The notes under the pieces were generated by a model that saw nothing but the letters and a program-made list of their open reading frames with translations, searched no databases and had not been told where the DNA came from. From assembly GCF_024749165.1 (NCBI RefSeq), contig NZ_CP087190.1, positions 1,510,001 through 1,574,000 on the forward strand: a stretch of DNA of 64,000 bases, in the 5' to 3' direction. Shown in pieces: positions 45,079 to 54,460 of this stretch; position 1 is the stretch's first letter, and every line of letters starts with the position of its first letter. Source of the stretch: Pseudomonas sp. B21-023. Its GTDB lineage: Bacteria; Pseudomonadota; Gammaproteobacteria; Pseudomonadales; Pseudomonadaceae. The position numbers were made by a program, and so were the translations under genes.

Positions 45079-46452
45079 CTAACGCATGTCAGGCAATTTC
45101 GCCTCGTTGCGCACTTCGGTCTTGGCGATGGCTTCCGGCGGCAGCGAGATACGCTGCTTGCTCAGCAGCTCGCCCATGGTCGCCAGTACCCGGTACATGG
45201 AGAACTCTTCGGTATAGCGCACCTCGGTGTAGCGACGGTTGGCGTTGTACAACTCGTTCTCGCTGTCGAGCACGTCGAGCAGGGTGCGCTGGCCCAGGCC
45301 GAACTGGTCCTGGTAGGCGGCGCGCACGCGCTGGGTGGTCTCGGCGTACTCGCGGGCGCTCGGGGTCTGCTTGCGGGCATTGTTCATCGCGTTCCAGGCC
45401 AGGCTGAGGTTTTCGTTCAGCTCGCGCAGGGCATTGTTGCGGATGTCCATCGCCTGGTTGATCTTGTGCGCGTCCGACTGCAGGCGGGCCTTGTCGCTGC
45501 CACCGCGGAACAGGTTGTAGCTGAGCTCGACGCCGGCCTGCCAGTCATTGTTGTCATGCCCTTTCTGGCCGCCGAGGTTGTTGTTGGCACCGGTGGCCAG
45601 CACCGCGTCCAGGCGTGGGTAGAAGGGCGACTTGGCCACTTCGTACTGCTGCTCGGCGGAGCGCACATCAGCCTGCGCCGACTTGAGGTAGGGGTTGTTC
45701 TCCAGCATGCCCTGGCGGGCATTGAGCAGGTCGCCCGGCACTTCGCCCTTGATCGTGACGGGTGTTTCCAGTTCATCGGGCAGGCGCCCGACTACGCTGT
45801 AGAAGTTGGCCTCGGCGTCGGCCAGGTCGACCTCGGCGGTGTCCAGGTTGTTTTCGGCCAGGGCGCGACGTGCGCGGGACTGGTCGAGGTCGGCGGTGCT
45901 GCCCACGCCGCGTTCGCTGCGCAGGCCGATCTGGTCGTTGACCCGCAGGTGGGCCTGCAGGTTGTTCTTGGCCAGGGTTACCAGTTCACGGCGCTTGAGT
46001 ACCTCGAGGTAGACCTCGATGGCACGCAGGGCGATGCTCTCGGCGGTGGCCTGGGTGTAGTAGGCACGCGAGGTGGCCACCGCTTCGGTGCGGGCGACCT
46101 CGTTGGAGGTATTGAAGCCGTCGAACAGCATCTGCCGCAGACGCAGCTCGGATTGGGTGTAGTTGAGCGTTTCCTTGTTGTGGTTACGCGTGCCGTCCGG
46201 GTTGAAGCCGCGGGTGTTGGTGTTGTCCGAACGTTGCCGGCCGTAGCCTGCGACCAGATCGACGGTTGGGTAGTACCCCCCGCGGGCGAACTTCACATCC
46301 TCGTCGGCCGACAGCCTGCTGTTGCGGCTGGCGCTGATCTCGGGATGCTGGTCCACGGCGTTCTGGACAGCCTCGGTAATCGACATCGCCTGACTGTTGG
46401 CACACGCCATGGCCAACAAAATCGCACTGGTGATGGGGGTTAAAGCGCGCAT
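45079..46452 (-). CDS. TolC-family outer-membrane channel (LapE-like)
   Basis: The 457-residue protein starts at ATG 46450-46452, chosen since AGGGAGA is then eight bases away. A signal peptide ends near SQAMS (residue 21). Two repeats of long helices follow (LNYTQSELRLRQMLFDGFNT, ALRELNENLSLAWN), the pattern of TolC trimers that span the periplasm and outer membrane. It is the first gene of the secretion operon, 68 bases before the exporter, and divergent from the adhesin across a 489-base AT-rich gap. Confidence 0.92.
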   Translation of the reverse strand: MRALTPITSAILLAMACANSQAMSITEAVQNAVDQHPEISASRNSRLSADEDVKFARGGYYPTVDLVAGYGRQRSDNTNTRGFNPDGTRNHNKETLNYTQSELRLRQMLFDGFNTSNEVARTEAVATSRAYYTQATAESIALRAIEVYLEVLKRRELVTLAKNNLQAHLRVNDQIGLRSERGVGSTADLDQSRARRALAENNLDTAEVDLADAEANFYSVVGRLPDELETPVTIKGEVPGDLLNARQGMLENNPYLKSAQADVRSAEQQYEVAKSPFYPRLDAVLATGANNNLGGQKGHDNNDWQAGVELSYNLFRGGSDKARLQSDAHKINQAMDIRNNALRELNENLSLAWNAMNNARKQTPSAREYAETTQRVRAAYQDQFGLGQRTLLDVLDSENELYNANRRYTEVRYTEEFSMYRVLATMGELLSKQRISLPPEAIAKTEVRNEAKLPDMR

Positions 46453-46941
46453 GGGGTACATCTCCCTGGTCTTGAATAATGTCCTGCTATTCGCCAAAAA
46501 AATGACGAAAAATTAGAATCAAACCGTTTCAGGTTTGTAACAACAGAGCTAAGAACATTTGTCGGGCGAGCTAAGAAGATTTTTTCATAAGATATATGCG
46601 AAAAAAAACTTATGCGGTCTAAGGAATCCGGGACATTGTTTCATTCAGGTGGTTACGGGAATTGGCTGGGACAGGCGATTTTCGGGCCTTGGTGAAAGTT
46701 CCAGATTTTTTGCAGCTAAGGAGACAGGGGAGGAAGGCGAAAGCGGAATTTGGCGACAAAAAAATGGCACTGAATAATGGCCATTCGCCCTGTTCACTAT
46801 CGCGGCAGTCGTCACAGGGAGCGTGGTTTCTCACGAACGTGACAGCAGTGGTTCCAACAACCATGGCACTTGGACCGTTGCGCACATTACCCGGCACGCC
46901 TTGATCTGCGAAAAGCCCATCGGCAGGGGAGGCGTACGCTC
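46453..46941. promoter_or_regulatory. Divergent regulatory gap between secretion operon and adhesin
   Basis: No gene is supported in this 489-base gap. Its left third is unusually AT-rich for this window. It holds an inverted repeat CAAACC-N6-GGTTTG (46520-46537), a perfect 10-base direct repeat GAGCTAAGAA at 46546-46555 and 46568-46577 (22 bases apart) and an inverted repeat CATAAG-N17-CTTATG (46586-46614). These are good candidates for regulator sites of both promoters. The adhesin ribosome site AGGGGAGG lies at 46925-46932. Confidence 0.65.
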
Positions 46942-49900
46942 ATGGCTAAATTAGTCGGTGTGGTCGGCAAGGTAGTCGGCCAGGTATTCGCGGTGGGCGA
47001 TGACGGTCATCGCCGTCTTTTGGTGGAAGGGGATCGCCTGTTCGCCGGCGAGCAACTGGAGACCGGGAGCGAGGGCGCGGTGGCGGTGCGCTTGCAAAAC
47101 GGTGCCGAACTGACCCTGGGCCGTGGCAGCAGCCTGGAGATGACCCCCGACCTGCTGGCCGATCGCGCTCCTCATGTACAGGCGCCGGACGCGCAGCCCA
47201 GCAACGCCCAGCTCAGTGACGTCGAGCAACTGCAAAAAGCCATTGCCGCAGGCGCCGACCCCACGCAGGAAGCCGAAGCGACCGCGGCGGGTGGCAACCC
47301 TGGTGGCGTGTCGGGTGCGCTCGGTGGCGGCCACAGTTTCGTGATACTGACCGAGGTGGCTGGTCGGGTGGATCCCACCATTGGTTTCCCTACGGCGGGC
47401 TTCAACGGCTTCCCTTTGCTGGCCAATCTCGAGCTTGGTGGGCTCGATGGCAATGACGCGGCGCCCCTGCCGGCCGGCGCGCCACCCGCCGACAATCCGG
47501 TCAGCCTCACCGGCCTGGATGTCAGCCCGGCCGAGTTGATCCTGGACGAGGCGAACCTGCCCCAGGGCTCGGCCAGCAATCCTGCGGCCTTGACCCAGTC
47601 GGGCAGCTTCACGGTGATTGCCGCCGATGGCGTGTTCAACCTCAGTGTCGGTGGCATCAATGTGGTCACCGCAGGCGTGGTGACCGGCGTCGGCCAGTCC
47701 ATCGTCACCGGGCTCGGCAATGTGCTGACCATCACGGGCTACAACCCGGCCACGGGCGTGGTGAGCTACAGCTACACCTTGACCGGCGCGGAACATCATC
47801 CGGACGGTGCCGGGACCAATACGTTGGGCGAGCAGTTCCCGGTGCTGGTCAGCGATACCGATGGCGATGTGGCCAGCGGCACGCTGGACGTTATCGTCCG
47901 TGACGACGTGCCACGCGCCGTGAACGACAGCAATGCCAGCACCGCTACCGAGCAGCATCTGGAACTCAGCGGCAATGTGCTGACCAACGATATCCAGGGC
48001 GCGGACCGCATTCCCAGCGGCCCGGTGGTGGCCGGTACCTTCGTCGGAACCTACGGCACCTTGGTGCTGGCCGCGGATGGTTCCTACACCTACACCCTCA
48101 ATACCAACGATCCGGATTTCAAGAACCTGCACGGTGGCGGCAGTGGGGTGGAGAACTTTACCTACACCCTGAAAGACGCCGACGGCGACACCAGCACCGC
48201 GACCCTGACCCTCAACGTCAGCAACCTCAATGACCCGGTGACCCTCGGCGGGCTGGACGTCAATGGCGGCGAGCTGACCGTCTACGAGAAGAACCTGGCC
48301 GACGGCAGTGCGCCCAATCCCGGTGCGCTGACGCAGAGCGGCACCTTCACGGTGGCGGCGCCCGATGGCCTGCAGACCTTGAGCGTCGGCGGCATCACCG
48401 TGGTCAGTGGCGGCGTGGCGGCAAGTTTCCCGCAGTCGATCACCACTGCGCTGGGCAACACCCTGATCATCACCGGTTTCAACCCGGCCACGGGTGTGAT
48501 CAGCTACAGCTACACCTTGCTGGACAACGAGAACCACGCCAGCGGCGACGGCGCCAACAGCCTGTCCGAGCACTTCACCGTCACCGCCACGGACACCGAT
48601 GGCAGCACGGCCACTGGCTCGCTGGACGTGAACATCATCGACGACCTGCCCAAGGCCAATCCCGATGCGGCCAGTGTCGTCGAAGGCGGCACGGTCAGCG
48701 GCAATGTGCTCGACAACGATACGTCCGGCGCGGACGTGCGGGCCGATGGTCGTTATGTGGTGGGTGTGCGAGCCGGCTCCGATACCTCGACATCGGCCAG
48801 TGGCCAATTGGGCGATCCGGTCCAGGGCCAGTACGGTTACCTGACCCTCGATGCCCAAGGCAACGCCACCTATCACGCCAACCCCAACGCCGTCGCTCCG
48901 GCGGGCGCCACGGATGTCTTCGTCTATACCGTGCGTGACAGTGACGGCGACGAAAGCACCACCACCATTACCATCGACGTGCGCGATTGCTCGCTGATCG
49001 CCGGGCCTGACAGCGAGGTCACGGTCTACGAGAAAGCGCTTGACCTGAACAAGGATGGCAACGACCTGGCCGGTGGCAATGTTACCGGCAGTGAACCGGG
49101 CTCCACCGGCGAGACGGCCAGCGGTTCGTTGGCCAGTTCCGTCAGCGGTGGCGTGGGCGGGCTGACCTTCACCCTGGTCGGCAACGCCACCGGCCAGTAT
49201 GGCCAGATCCAACTGAATTCGGACGGCACCTACACCTACACCTTGACCTCCGCGCCGAACTCGCCGAATCACGTCAACGACGGCCCGAATGTGTTGACGG
49301 AATCCTTCACCTACCAGGTCAAGGATTCGCTCGGCAACACCACCACCAGCACCATCGTGATCAACATCGTCGACGACGTGCCCAAGGCTCACAGCGACTT
49401 TGCCAATGTCTACGAAGGCGGCACTGTCAGCGGCAATGTGCTGGTCAACGATGTGACCGGCGCCGATGTGCGGGCCGACGGGCAGTATGTGGTTGGCGTG
49501 CGCGCAGGCAGCGACACCTCGACATCGGCCACCGGCCAGCTGGGCAGCAACGTGGCGGGGCAATATGGCTACCTGACGCTCGACGCCCAGGGCAATGCCA
49601 CCTATCACGCCAATCCCAATTCGGTGGCGCCGGCCGGTGCCACGGACGTGTTCGTCTACACCATCCGCGATGCCGATGGCGACGAAAGCACCACCACGAT
49701 CACCATCAACGTGCACGACAACTCCCTGGTCGCCTGCCCGGATGACACGGCCAAGGTCTACGAGAAAGCCCTGGACCTGACCAAGGACGGCAACGACCTG
49801 GCAGCGGGCAATGTCACCGGCAGCGATCCGCAGTCCAGTGCGGAAACCACCAGTGGTTCGCTGGCAGGCTCGGTCAGCGGCGGTATCGGTGGGTTGACCT

Positions 49901-52900
49901 TCACCCTGGTCGGCAATGCCACCGGCCAGTATGGCCAGATCCAGTTGAACAGTGATGGCAGCTACACCTACACCCTGACCTCGGCGGCGAACTCGCCCAA
50001 TCACGTCAACGATGGCCCGAACGTGGTCACCGAGAGCTTCACCTACCAGGTCAAGGATTCGCTCGGCAACACCACCACCAGCACCATTGTGGTCAGCATC
50101 GTCGACGACGTGCCCAAGGCCCATAGCGATTTCGTCAACGTCTACGAAGGCGGCACGGTCAGCGGCAATGTGCTGGTCAACGACGTGGTTGGTGCCGATG
50201 TGCGTGTCGATGGGCAGTATGTGGTCGGCGTGCGTGCCGGCAGCGACACCTCGACCTCGGCCATTGGTCAGCTGGGCAGCAACGTGGCGGGGCAATATGG
50301 CTATCTGACGCTCGACGCCCAGGGCAATGCCACCTACCACGCCAACCCCAATGCGGTGGCGCCAGCCGGTGCCACGGACGTGTTCGTCTACACCATCCGC
50401 GATGCCGATGGCGATGAAAGCACCACCACCCTCACCATCGATGTGCACGACATTTCGCTGGTGGCCTGCCCGGACGAGACGGCCAAGGTCTACGAGAAAG
50501 CCCTGGACCTGACCAAGGATGGCAACGACCTGGCTGCGGGCAACGTCACCGGCAGCGACCCGCACGCCACCACGGAAACCACCAGCGGTTCACTGGCAGG
50601 CTCGGTCAGCGGCGGTATCGGCGCCTTGACCTTCACCCTGGTCGGCAATGCCACCGGCCAGTATGGCCAGATCCAGCTGAACGCGGATGGTTCCTACACC
50701 TACACCTTGACCTCGGCGCCGAACTCGCCCAACCACGTCAACGATGGCCCGAACGTGGTCACCGAGAGCTTCACCTATCAGGTCAAGGATTCGCTCGGCA
50801 ACACCACCACCAGTACCATCGTGGTCAGCATCGTCGATGACGTGCCCAAGGCCCATTGCGACGTGGCCTCGGTCAAGGAGGGCGCCAGCGTCAGCGGCAA
50901 CGTGCTGGACAACGATGTGGTCGGCGCCGATGTGCGTGCCGACGGGCAGTACGTGGTCGGTGTGCGCGCCGGCTCCGACACCTCGACCTCGGCCATCGGC
51001 CATGTCGGCGACACCATCGTCGGCCAGTATGGCTACCTGACCTTGGACAGCCAGGGCAACGCCACCTACCACGCCAACCCCGACAGCGTGCCGGCCGCCG
51101 GCGCGACCGACAGCTTCGTCTACACCATCCGTGACGCCGACGGCGACGAGAGCACCACGACCATTCGCATCAATGTGCAGGACAGCAAACTGGTGGCGTG
51201 CGAGGACAACGACGTCACCGTGTACGAAAAAGCGCTGGACCTGCACAAGGACGGCAATGACCTGGCCGCCGGCACCGCCACCGGCAGCGAGCCGGGTTCT
51301 ACTGGCGAGACAGCCTCTGGCAGCCTGGTGGGGTCGGTCCAGGGCGGCGTCGGCGCACTGACCTACAGCCTGGTCGGAAATGCCGTGGGCCAGTACGGGC
51401 AGATCCAGCTCAATGCCGACGGTTCCTACACCTATACCCTGACCTCGGCGCCGAAGACCCCGGGTGGTGCCAACGACGGCGCCAACACCGTCAACGAGTA
51501 CTTCACCTACAAGGCTACCGACGCCTTGGGCAACAGCGTCACCAGCACCATTGCCATCAACATTGTCGACGATGTGCCGACGGTCCAGTGCGCGGTGCGC
51601 AGCATCACGCCCGGCCAGGTGGACTCCAACATCCTGCTGGTGGTGGATGTGTCCAGCAGTATGGCGGCAAGCTCCGGCGTGCCGGGGCTGACCCGTCTGG
51701 AACTGGCCAAGCAGGCGATCAATGCCTTGCTCGACAAGTACGACGAGATGGGCGACATCAAGGTGCAGATCGTCACCTTCGGCACCGGTGCGCAGGTGCA
51801 GACCCCGGTGTGGGTCACGATCAGCGAGGCCAAGAACCTGATCGCCGGGCTCAGCCCAGGCGGCTCGACCTACTACGATTCGGCAGCCACCAAGGCCCAG
51901 GAAGCCTTCGCCACCACGGGCAAGCTGGTGGGCGCGCAGAACATCAGCTACTTCTTCTCCGACGGTGAGCCCACCAATGGTCACGCCATGACCGCGCCAC
52001 GGGAAGCCGCCTGGGAATCCTTCCTCGACAGCAACGGCATCAAGTCCTACGCCATCGGCATGGGCAGCGGCGTCAACGAGAGCAACCTCGACCCACTGGC
52101 CTACGACGGCAGCAGCCATACCGACACCAACTCGGTGGTGGTCACCGACCTCAGCCAGCTAGGCGCGGTGCTCTCCGGCACGGTGCAGGGCGCACCGATT
52201 ACCGGCAGCCTCATGAGTGGCGGTGATTTCGGGGCTGATGGCGGCTTCATCAAGGCGCTCCTGGTCGATGGCACCACCTACACCTACGATCCGAAGGCCA
52301 ATGCTGGGCAGGGCGGTTACGCGGCCAGCGGCGGCGTGGACAAAGCCACCTTCGACACCGTGAGCAACAGCCTGAACATCAAGACCGGCCTGGGCGGCAC
52401 CCTGGTGGTGAACATGGACAGCGGCGAGTTCACCTACACGCCAGCGAAGGACAACGGCAGCGGCCAGGTGGAGAAGTTCGGCTTCACCGCCAGCGACAAC
52501 GATGGCGATACCCGCAGTGCCAGCCTGACGATCAACATCAACAGCAATGGCGCGCCGGTCGCTGGTGCCGACCACATCATCACCAATATCAAGGGCGCCA
52601 CCCTGACGGTGCCGGCAGAGGCGCTGCTGGCCAATGACCGCGACCCGGACCACGACACCCTGAGTGCCGCGCCGACCACCTTCAATACCAACTTCGCCGA
52701 CAAGGGCGCGGGCTTCACGGCGGGCACCCAGGCACAGACCATCAAGTTCGATGCCACCGCCAACAAGGCCGAGAACCAGCTGCGCGACCTGGCCCGCAGC
52801 GAGTTCACCAGCCTCAACGGCAGCATGACCGCTGCCCTGGTGGTGGCTGGTTACCTGGGCTCGATCAGCACCGCCAATGCCAACGACGAGGACACCCTGA

Positions 52901-54045
52901 CGGTGACCCTGCGTAAGGGCGAAACCCTCACTCTCGACCATGACCGGCCCGCGGGCAACCTGCTGATGGAGTGGAAGGATGCCGGCGGCAGCTACCAGTC
53001 CATCGTCGACGGCGGCAGCTTCACGGCCACCCATGACGGGGTGTACAGCATCCATGTGATCAATACCGAGAACGCCGCTGGCAACAGCAAGGCTGCCGAG
53101 AACTACAAGCTGAGCCTGGTGGTGGACTACAGCAATGCCAGCAACGAGGACTATCACGGCAGCTACACCGTCAGCGACAACCATGGCGGCTACGGCAGCG
53201 GAGCGGTGGATATCACTTACCAGGCCGGCAACACCCTTGCCGGCACCGGCGGTGACGATGTACTGCTGGCCGGGGCCGGCGATACCACCCTCAACGGTGG
53301 CGCCGGCAATGATGTGCTGGTGGCGGGGGCGGGCAACAACAGCCTGCACGGTGGTGATGGCGACGACCTGCTGATCGGTGGTCCTGGCAACGACCTGCTC
53401 GACGGCGGAGCCGGCAATGACACTGCCAGCTACGCCAAGGCCACCGCCGGCGTGGCCGTGGACCTTGGCCATGTCGGGCAGCAGAACACCGTCGGTGCCG
53501 GGCTGGACACCCTCAGCGGTATCGAGAATCTGATCGGCTCGGACTACAACGACACCCTGACCGGCAATGACGGTGACAACCTGCTCAACGGCGGCGTGGG
53601 CAACGATGTGCTCAAGGGCGGTGTCGGCAACGACATCCTGATTGGCGGGCCGGGCAACGACACGCTCACCGGCGGCAGTGGCAATGACAGCTTTGTCTGG
53701 CAGAAGGGCGAAACCGGGCATGACACCGTGACCGACTTCACCCCGGGCAGCGATCGTCTGGATCTGTCGCAACTGCTACAGGGCGAGAACGCCACCAGTG
53801 CGTCGCTGGACGACTACCTGCACTTCAAGATCAGTGGCACCGGCACCAATGTGGTGTCGACCATCGAGGTCAGCAGCGTCGCCGGCGCGGCGCCGACCCA
53901 GACCATCGACCTGGCTGGGGTGGACCTGGCGCAGCATTATGGCGTTTCGGCCGGGGCAGGGGGGCTGATCGCGGCCGGGCATGACACCGCGACCATCATC
54001 AACGGCATGCTCAATGACCACTCGTTGAAGGTGGATACGGTGTAA
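46942..54045 (+). CDS. Giant RTX adhesin with LapA-type retention module and VWA domain
   Basis: From ATG 46942 (AGGGGAGG upstream) the product is 2367 residues. Order: retention module (1-150) with a TAAG motif at 114-117, the type cut by LapG; two immunoglobulin-like units (about 185-560); four tandem 244-residue units (567-1542) with VCBS/cadherin-like patterns (GNVLVNDV, DGDEST); a von Willebrand A domain (about 1562-1760) with MIDAS residues D1569, S1571 and S1573; further beta domains; RTX nonapeptides (about 2099-2250, GGxGND repeats) and a C-terminal type I secretion signal. It should be exported by the divergent trio, stay plugged in the TolC-like pore and promote attachment. LapA-, MapA- or LapF-type names are all possible; LapF in KT2440 is far larger. 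Confidence 0.9.
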   Translation: MAKLVGVVGKVVGQVFAVGDDGHRRLLVEGDRLFAGEQLETGSEGAVAVRLQNGAELTLGRGSSLEMTPDLLADRAPHVQAPDAQPSNAQLSDVEQLQKAIAAGADPTQEAEATAAGGNPGGVSGALGGGHSFVILTEVAGRVDPTIGFPTAGFNGFPLLANLELGGLDGNDAAPLPAGAPPADNPVSLTGLDVSPAELILDEANLPQGSASNPAALTQSGSFTVIAADGVFNLSVGGINVVTAGVVTGVGQSIVTGLGNVLTITGYNPATGVVSYSYTLTGAEHHPDGAGTNTLGEQFPVLVSDTDGDVASGTLDVIVRDDVPRAVNDSNASTATEQHLELSGNVLTNDIQGADRIPSGPVVAGTFVGTYGTLVLAADGSYTYTLNTNDPDFKNLHGGGSGVENFTYTLKDADGDTSTATLTLNVSNLNDPVTLGGLDVNGGELTVYEKNLADGSAPNPGALTQSGTFTVAAPDGLQTLSVGGITVVSGGVAASFPQSITTALGNTLIITGFNPATGVISYSYTLLDNENHASGDGANSLSEHFTVTATDTDGSTATGSLDVNIIDDLPKANPDAASVVEGGTVSGNVLDNDTSGADVRADGRYVVGVRAGSDTSTSASGQLGDPVQGQYGYLTLDAQGNATYHANPNAVAPAGATDVFVYTVRDSDGDESTTTITIDVRDCSLIAGPDSEVTVYEKALDLNKDGNDLAGGNVTGSEPGSTGETASGSLASSVSGGVGGLTFTLVGNATGQYGQIQLNSDGTYTYTLTSAPNSPNHVNDGPNVLTESFTYQVKDSLGNTTTSTIVINIVDDVPKAHSDFANVYEGGTVSGNVLVNDVTGADVRADGQYVVGVRAGSDTSTSATGQLGSNVAGQYGYLTLDAQGNATYHANPNSVAPAGATDVFVYTIRDADGDESTTTITINVHDNSLVACPDDTAKVYEKALDLTKDGNDLAAGNVTGSDPQSSAETTSGSLAGSVSGGIGGLTFTLVGNATGQYGQIQLNSDGSYTYTLTSAANSPNHVNDGPNVVTESFTYQVKDSLGNTTTSTIVVSIVDDVPKAHSDFVNVYEGGTVSGNVLVNDVVGADVRVDGQYVVGVRAGSDTSTSAIGQLGSNVAGQYGYLTLDAQGNATYHANPNAVAPAGATDVFVYTIRDADGDESTTTLTIDVHDISLVACPDETAKVYEKALDLTKDGNDLAAGNVTGSDPHATTETTSGSLAGSVSGGIGALTFTLVGNATGQYGQIQLNADGSYTYTLTSAPNSPNHVNDGPNVVTESFTYQVKDSLGNTTTSTIVVSIVDDVPKAHCDVASVKEGASVSGNVLDNDVVGADVRADGQYVVGVRAGSDTSTSAIGHVGDTIVGQYGYLTLDSQGNATYHANPDSVPAAGATDSFVYTIRDADGDESTTTIRINVQDSKLVACEDNDVTVYEKALDLHKDGNDLAAGTATGSEPGSTGETASGSLVGSVQGGVGALTYSLVGNAVGQYGQIQLNADGSYTYTLTSAPKTPGGANDGANTVNEYFTYKATDALGNSVTSTIAINIVDDVPTVQCAVRSITPGQVDSNILLVVDVSSSMAASSGVPGLTRLELAKQAINALLDKYDEMGDIKVQIVTFGTGAQVQTPVWVTISEAKNLIAGLSPGGSTYYDSAATKAQEAFATTGKLVGAQNISYFFSDGEPTNGHAMTAPREAAWESFLDSNGIKSYAIGMGSGVNESNLDPLAYDGSSHTDTNSVVVTDLSQLGAVLSGTVQGAPITGSLMSGGDFGADGGFIKALLVDGTTYTYDPKANAGQGGYAASGGVDKATFDTVSNSLNIKTGLGGTLVVNMDSGEFTYTPAKDNGSGQVEKFGFTASDNDGDTRSASLTININSNGAPVAGADHIITNIKGATLTVPAEALLANDRDPDHDTLSAAPTTFNTNFADKGAGFTAGTQAQTIKFDATANKAENQLRDLARSEFTSLNGSMTAALVVAGYLGSISTANANDEDTLTVTLRKGETLTLDHDRPAGNLLMEWKDAGGSYQSIVDGGSFTATHDGVYSIHVINTENAAGNSKAAENYKLSLVVDYSNASNEDYHGSYTVSDNHGGYGSGAVDITYQAGNTLAGTGGDDVLLAGAGDTTLNGGAGNDVLVAGAGNNSLHGGDGDDLLIGGPGNDLLDGGAGNDTASYAKATAGVAVDLGHVGQQNTVGAGLDTLSGIENLIGSDYNDTLTGNDGDNLLNGGVGNDVLKGGVGNDILIGGPGNDTLTGGSGNDSFVWQKGETGHDTVTDFTPGSDRLDLSQLLQGENATSASLDDYLHFKISGTGTNVVSTIEVSSVAGAAPTQTIDLAGVDLAQHYGVSAGAGGLIAAGHDTATIINGMLNDHSLKVDTV
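48640..51567 (+). repeat. Four tandem 732-bp coding repeats in the adhesin
   Basis: Units start at 48640, 49372, 50104 and 50836, each exactly 732 bases (244 codons), marked by the recurring GACGACNTGCCCAAGGC. Each encodes a pair of beta domains (EGGTVSGNVL first half, EKALDL..DGNDLA second half). The constant length and high identity suggest recent duplication or gene conversion. Such arrays can change copy number by recombination. Confidence 0.92.
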
Positions 54046-54055
54046 GCCAGCAGCG

Positions 54056-54083
54056 CATCGCGGGGCAAGTCCGCCCCGCGATG
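54056..54083 (+). terminator. Hairpin after the adhesin gene
   Basis: CATCGCGGGGC pairs with GCCCCGCGATG across six bases, 11 bases past the adhesin stop. The bases are REP-like; the position suits termination between the convergent adhesin and DUF454 genes. Confidence 0.65.
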
Positions 54084-54086
54084 GCG

Positions 54087-54455
54087 TCACTGTGGCCGGT
54101 GCAAGGTCTTCTGCTTGAGGATCCAGGCACTGACCAGTACCGCGCTGGTCAGCATGAACGCCCGCGCCCAGAACAACGGCACCAGGTAGCAGGACAGCCC
54201 GATGCTCGCCCACATCAGGCCGATCGCATACACCTTGCCCTTGAGCGGGATCCCCTCACCGCTGAGGTAGTCGCGTATCCACGGTCCGAGTTTCGGGTGG
54301 TTCACCAGCCAGTGGTGAAAACGCGGCGAGCTGCGGGCGAAGCAGGCCGCCGCCAGCAGCAGGAACGGGGTGGTGGGCAATACCGGCAGGAAGATCCCCG
54401 CCACCCCCAGCGCGACGCTGAGCCAGCCGACGGCCAGCAGCAGGTAGCGCACCAC
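54087..54455 (-). CDS. YbaN-family (DUF454) inner-membrane protein
   Basis: The 122-residue protein has three to four membrane helices and the DUF454 signature GIFLPVLPTTPFLLLAAACFARSS near residues 20-44. E. coli YbaN is the best-known member; no function is established. It begins five bases after the stop of the UPF0149 gene, so the two are co-transcribed. The start is GTG or ATG at 54453-54455, in frame with the full N-terminal helix. Confidence 0.85.
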   Translation of the reverse strand: MVRYLLLAVGWLSVALGVAGIFLPVLPTTPFLLLAAACFARSSPRFHHWLVNHPKLGPWIRDYLSGEGIPLKGKVYAIGLMWASIGLSCYLVPLFWARAFMLTSAVLVSAWILKQKTLHRPQ

Positions 54456-54460
54456 CTTGG

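Noticed and set aside
46559..46777. A 72-codon ORF in the gap before the adhesin
   Set aside because: No ribosome site, no family resemblance and it crosses the AT-rich promoter region.
46862..46885. A sigma-54-like promoter (TGGCAC then TTGC) before the adhesin
   Set aside because: The spacing between the GG and GC elements is 13 bases, not the required 10 or so.
46870..46941. An N-terminal extension of the adhesin from 46870
   Set aside because: The ATG at 46942 has a strong ribosome site and gives the expected MAKLVGVVGKV start of retention modules; the extra residues are not conserved in type.
46951..50565. A 1204-codon open frame antisense to the adhesin, with further antisense frames to 53772
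   Set aside because: It mirrors the repeats of the sense gene, lacks a ribosome site and any domain, and arises from GC-rich codon use in the adhesin.
48640..51567. CRISPR-like regular repetition
   Set aside because: The repeats are 732-bp coding units in one open frame, with no short direct repeats and spacers.
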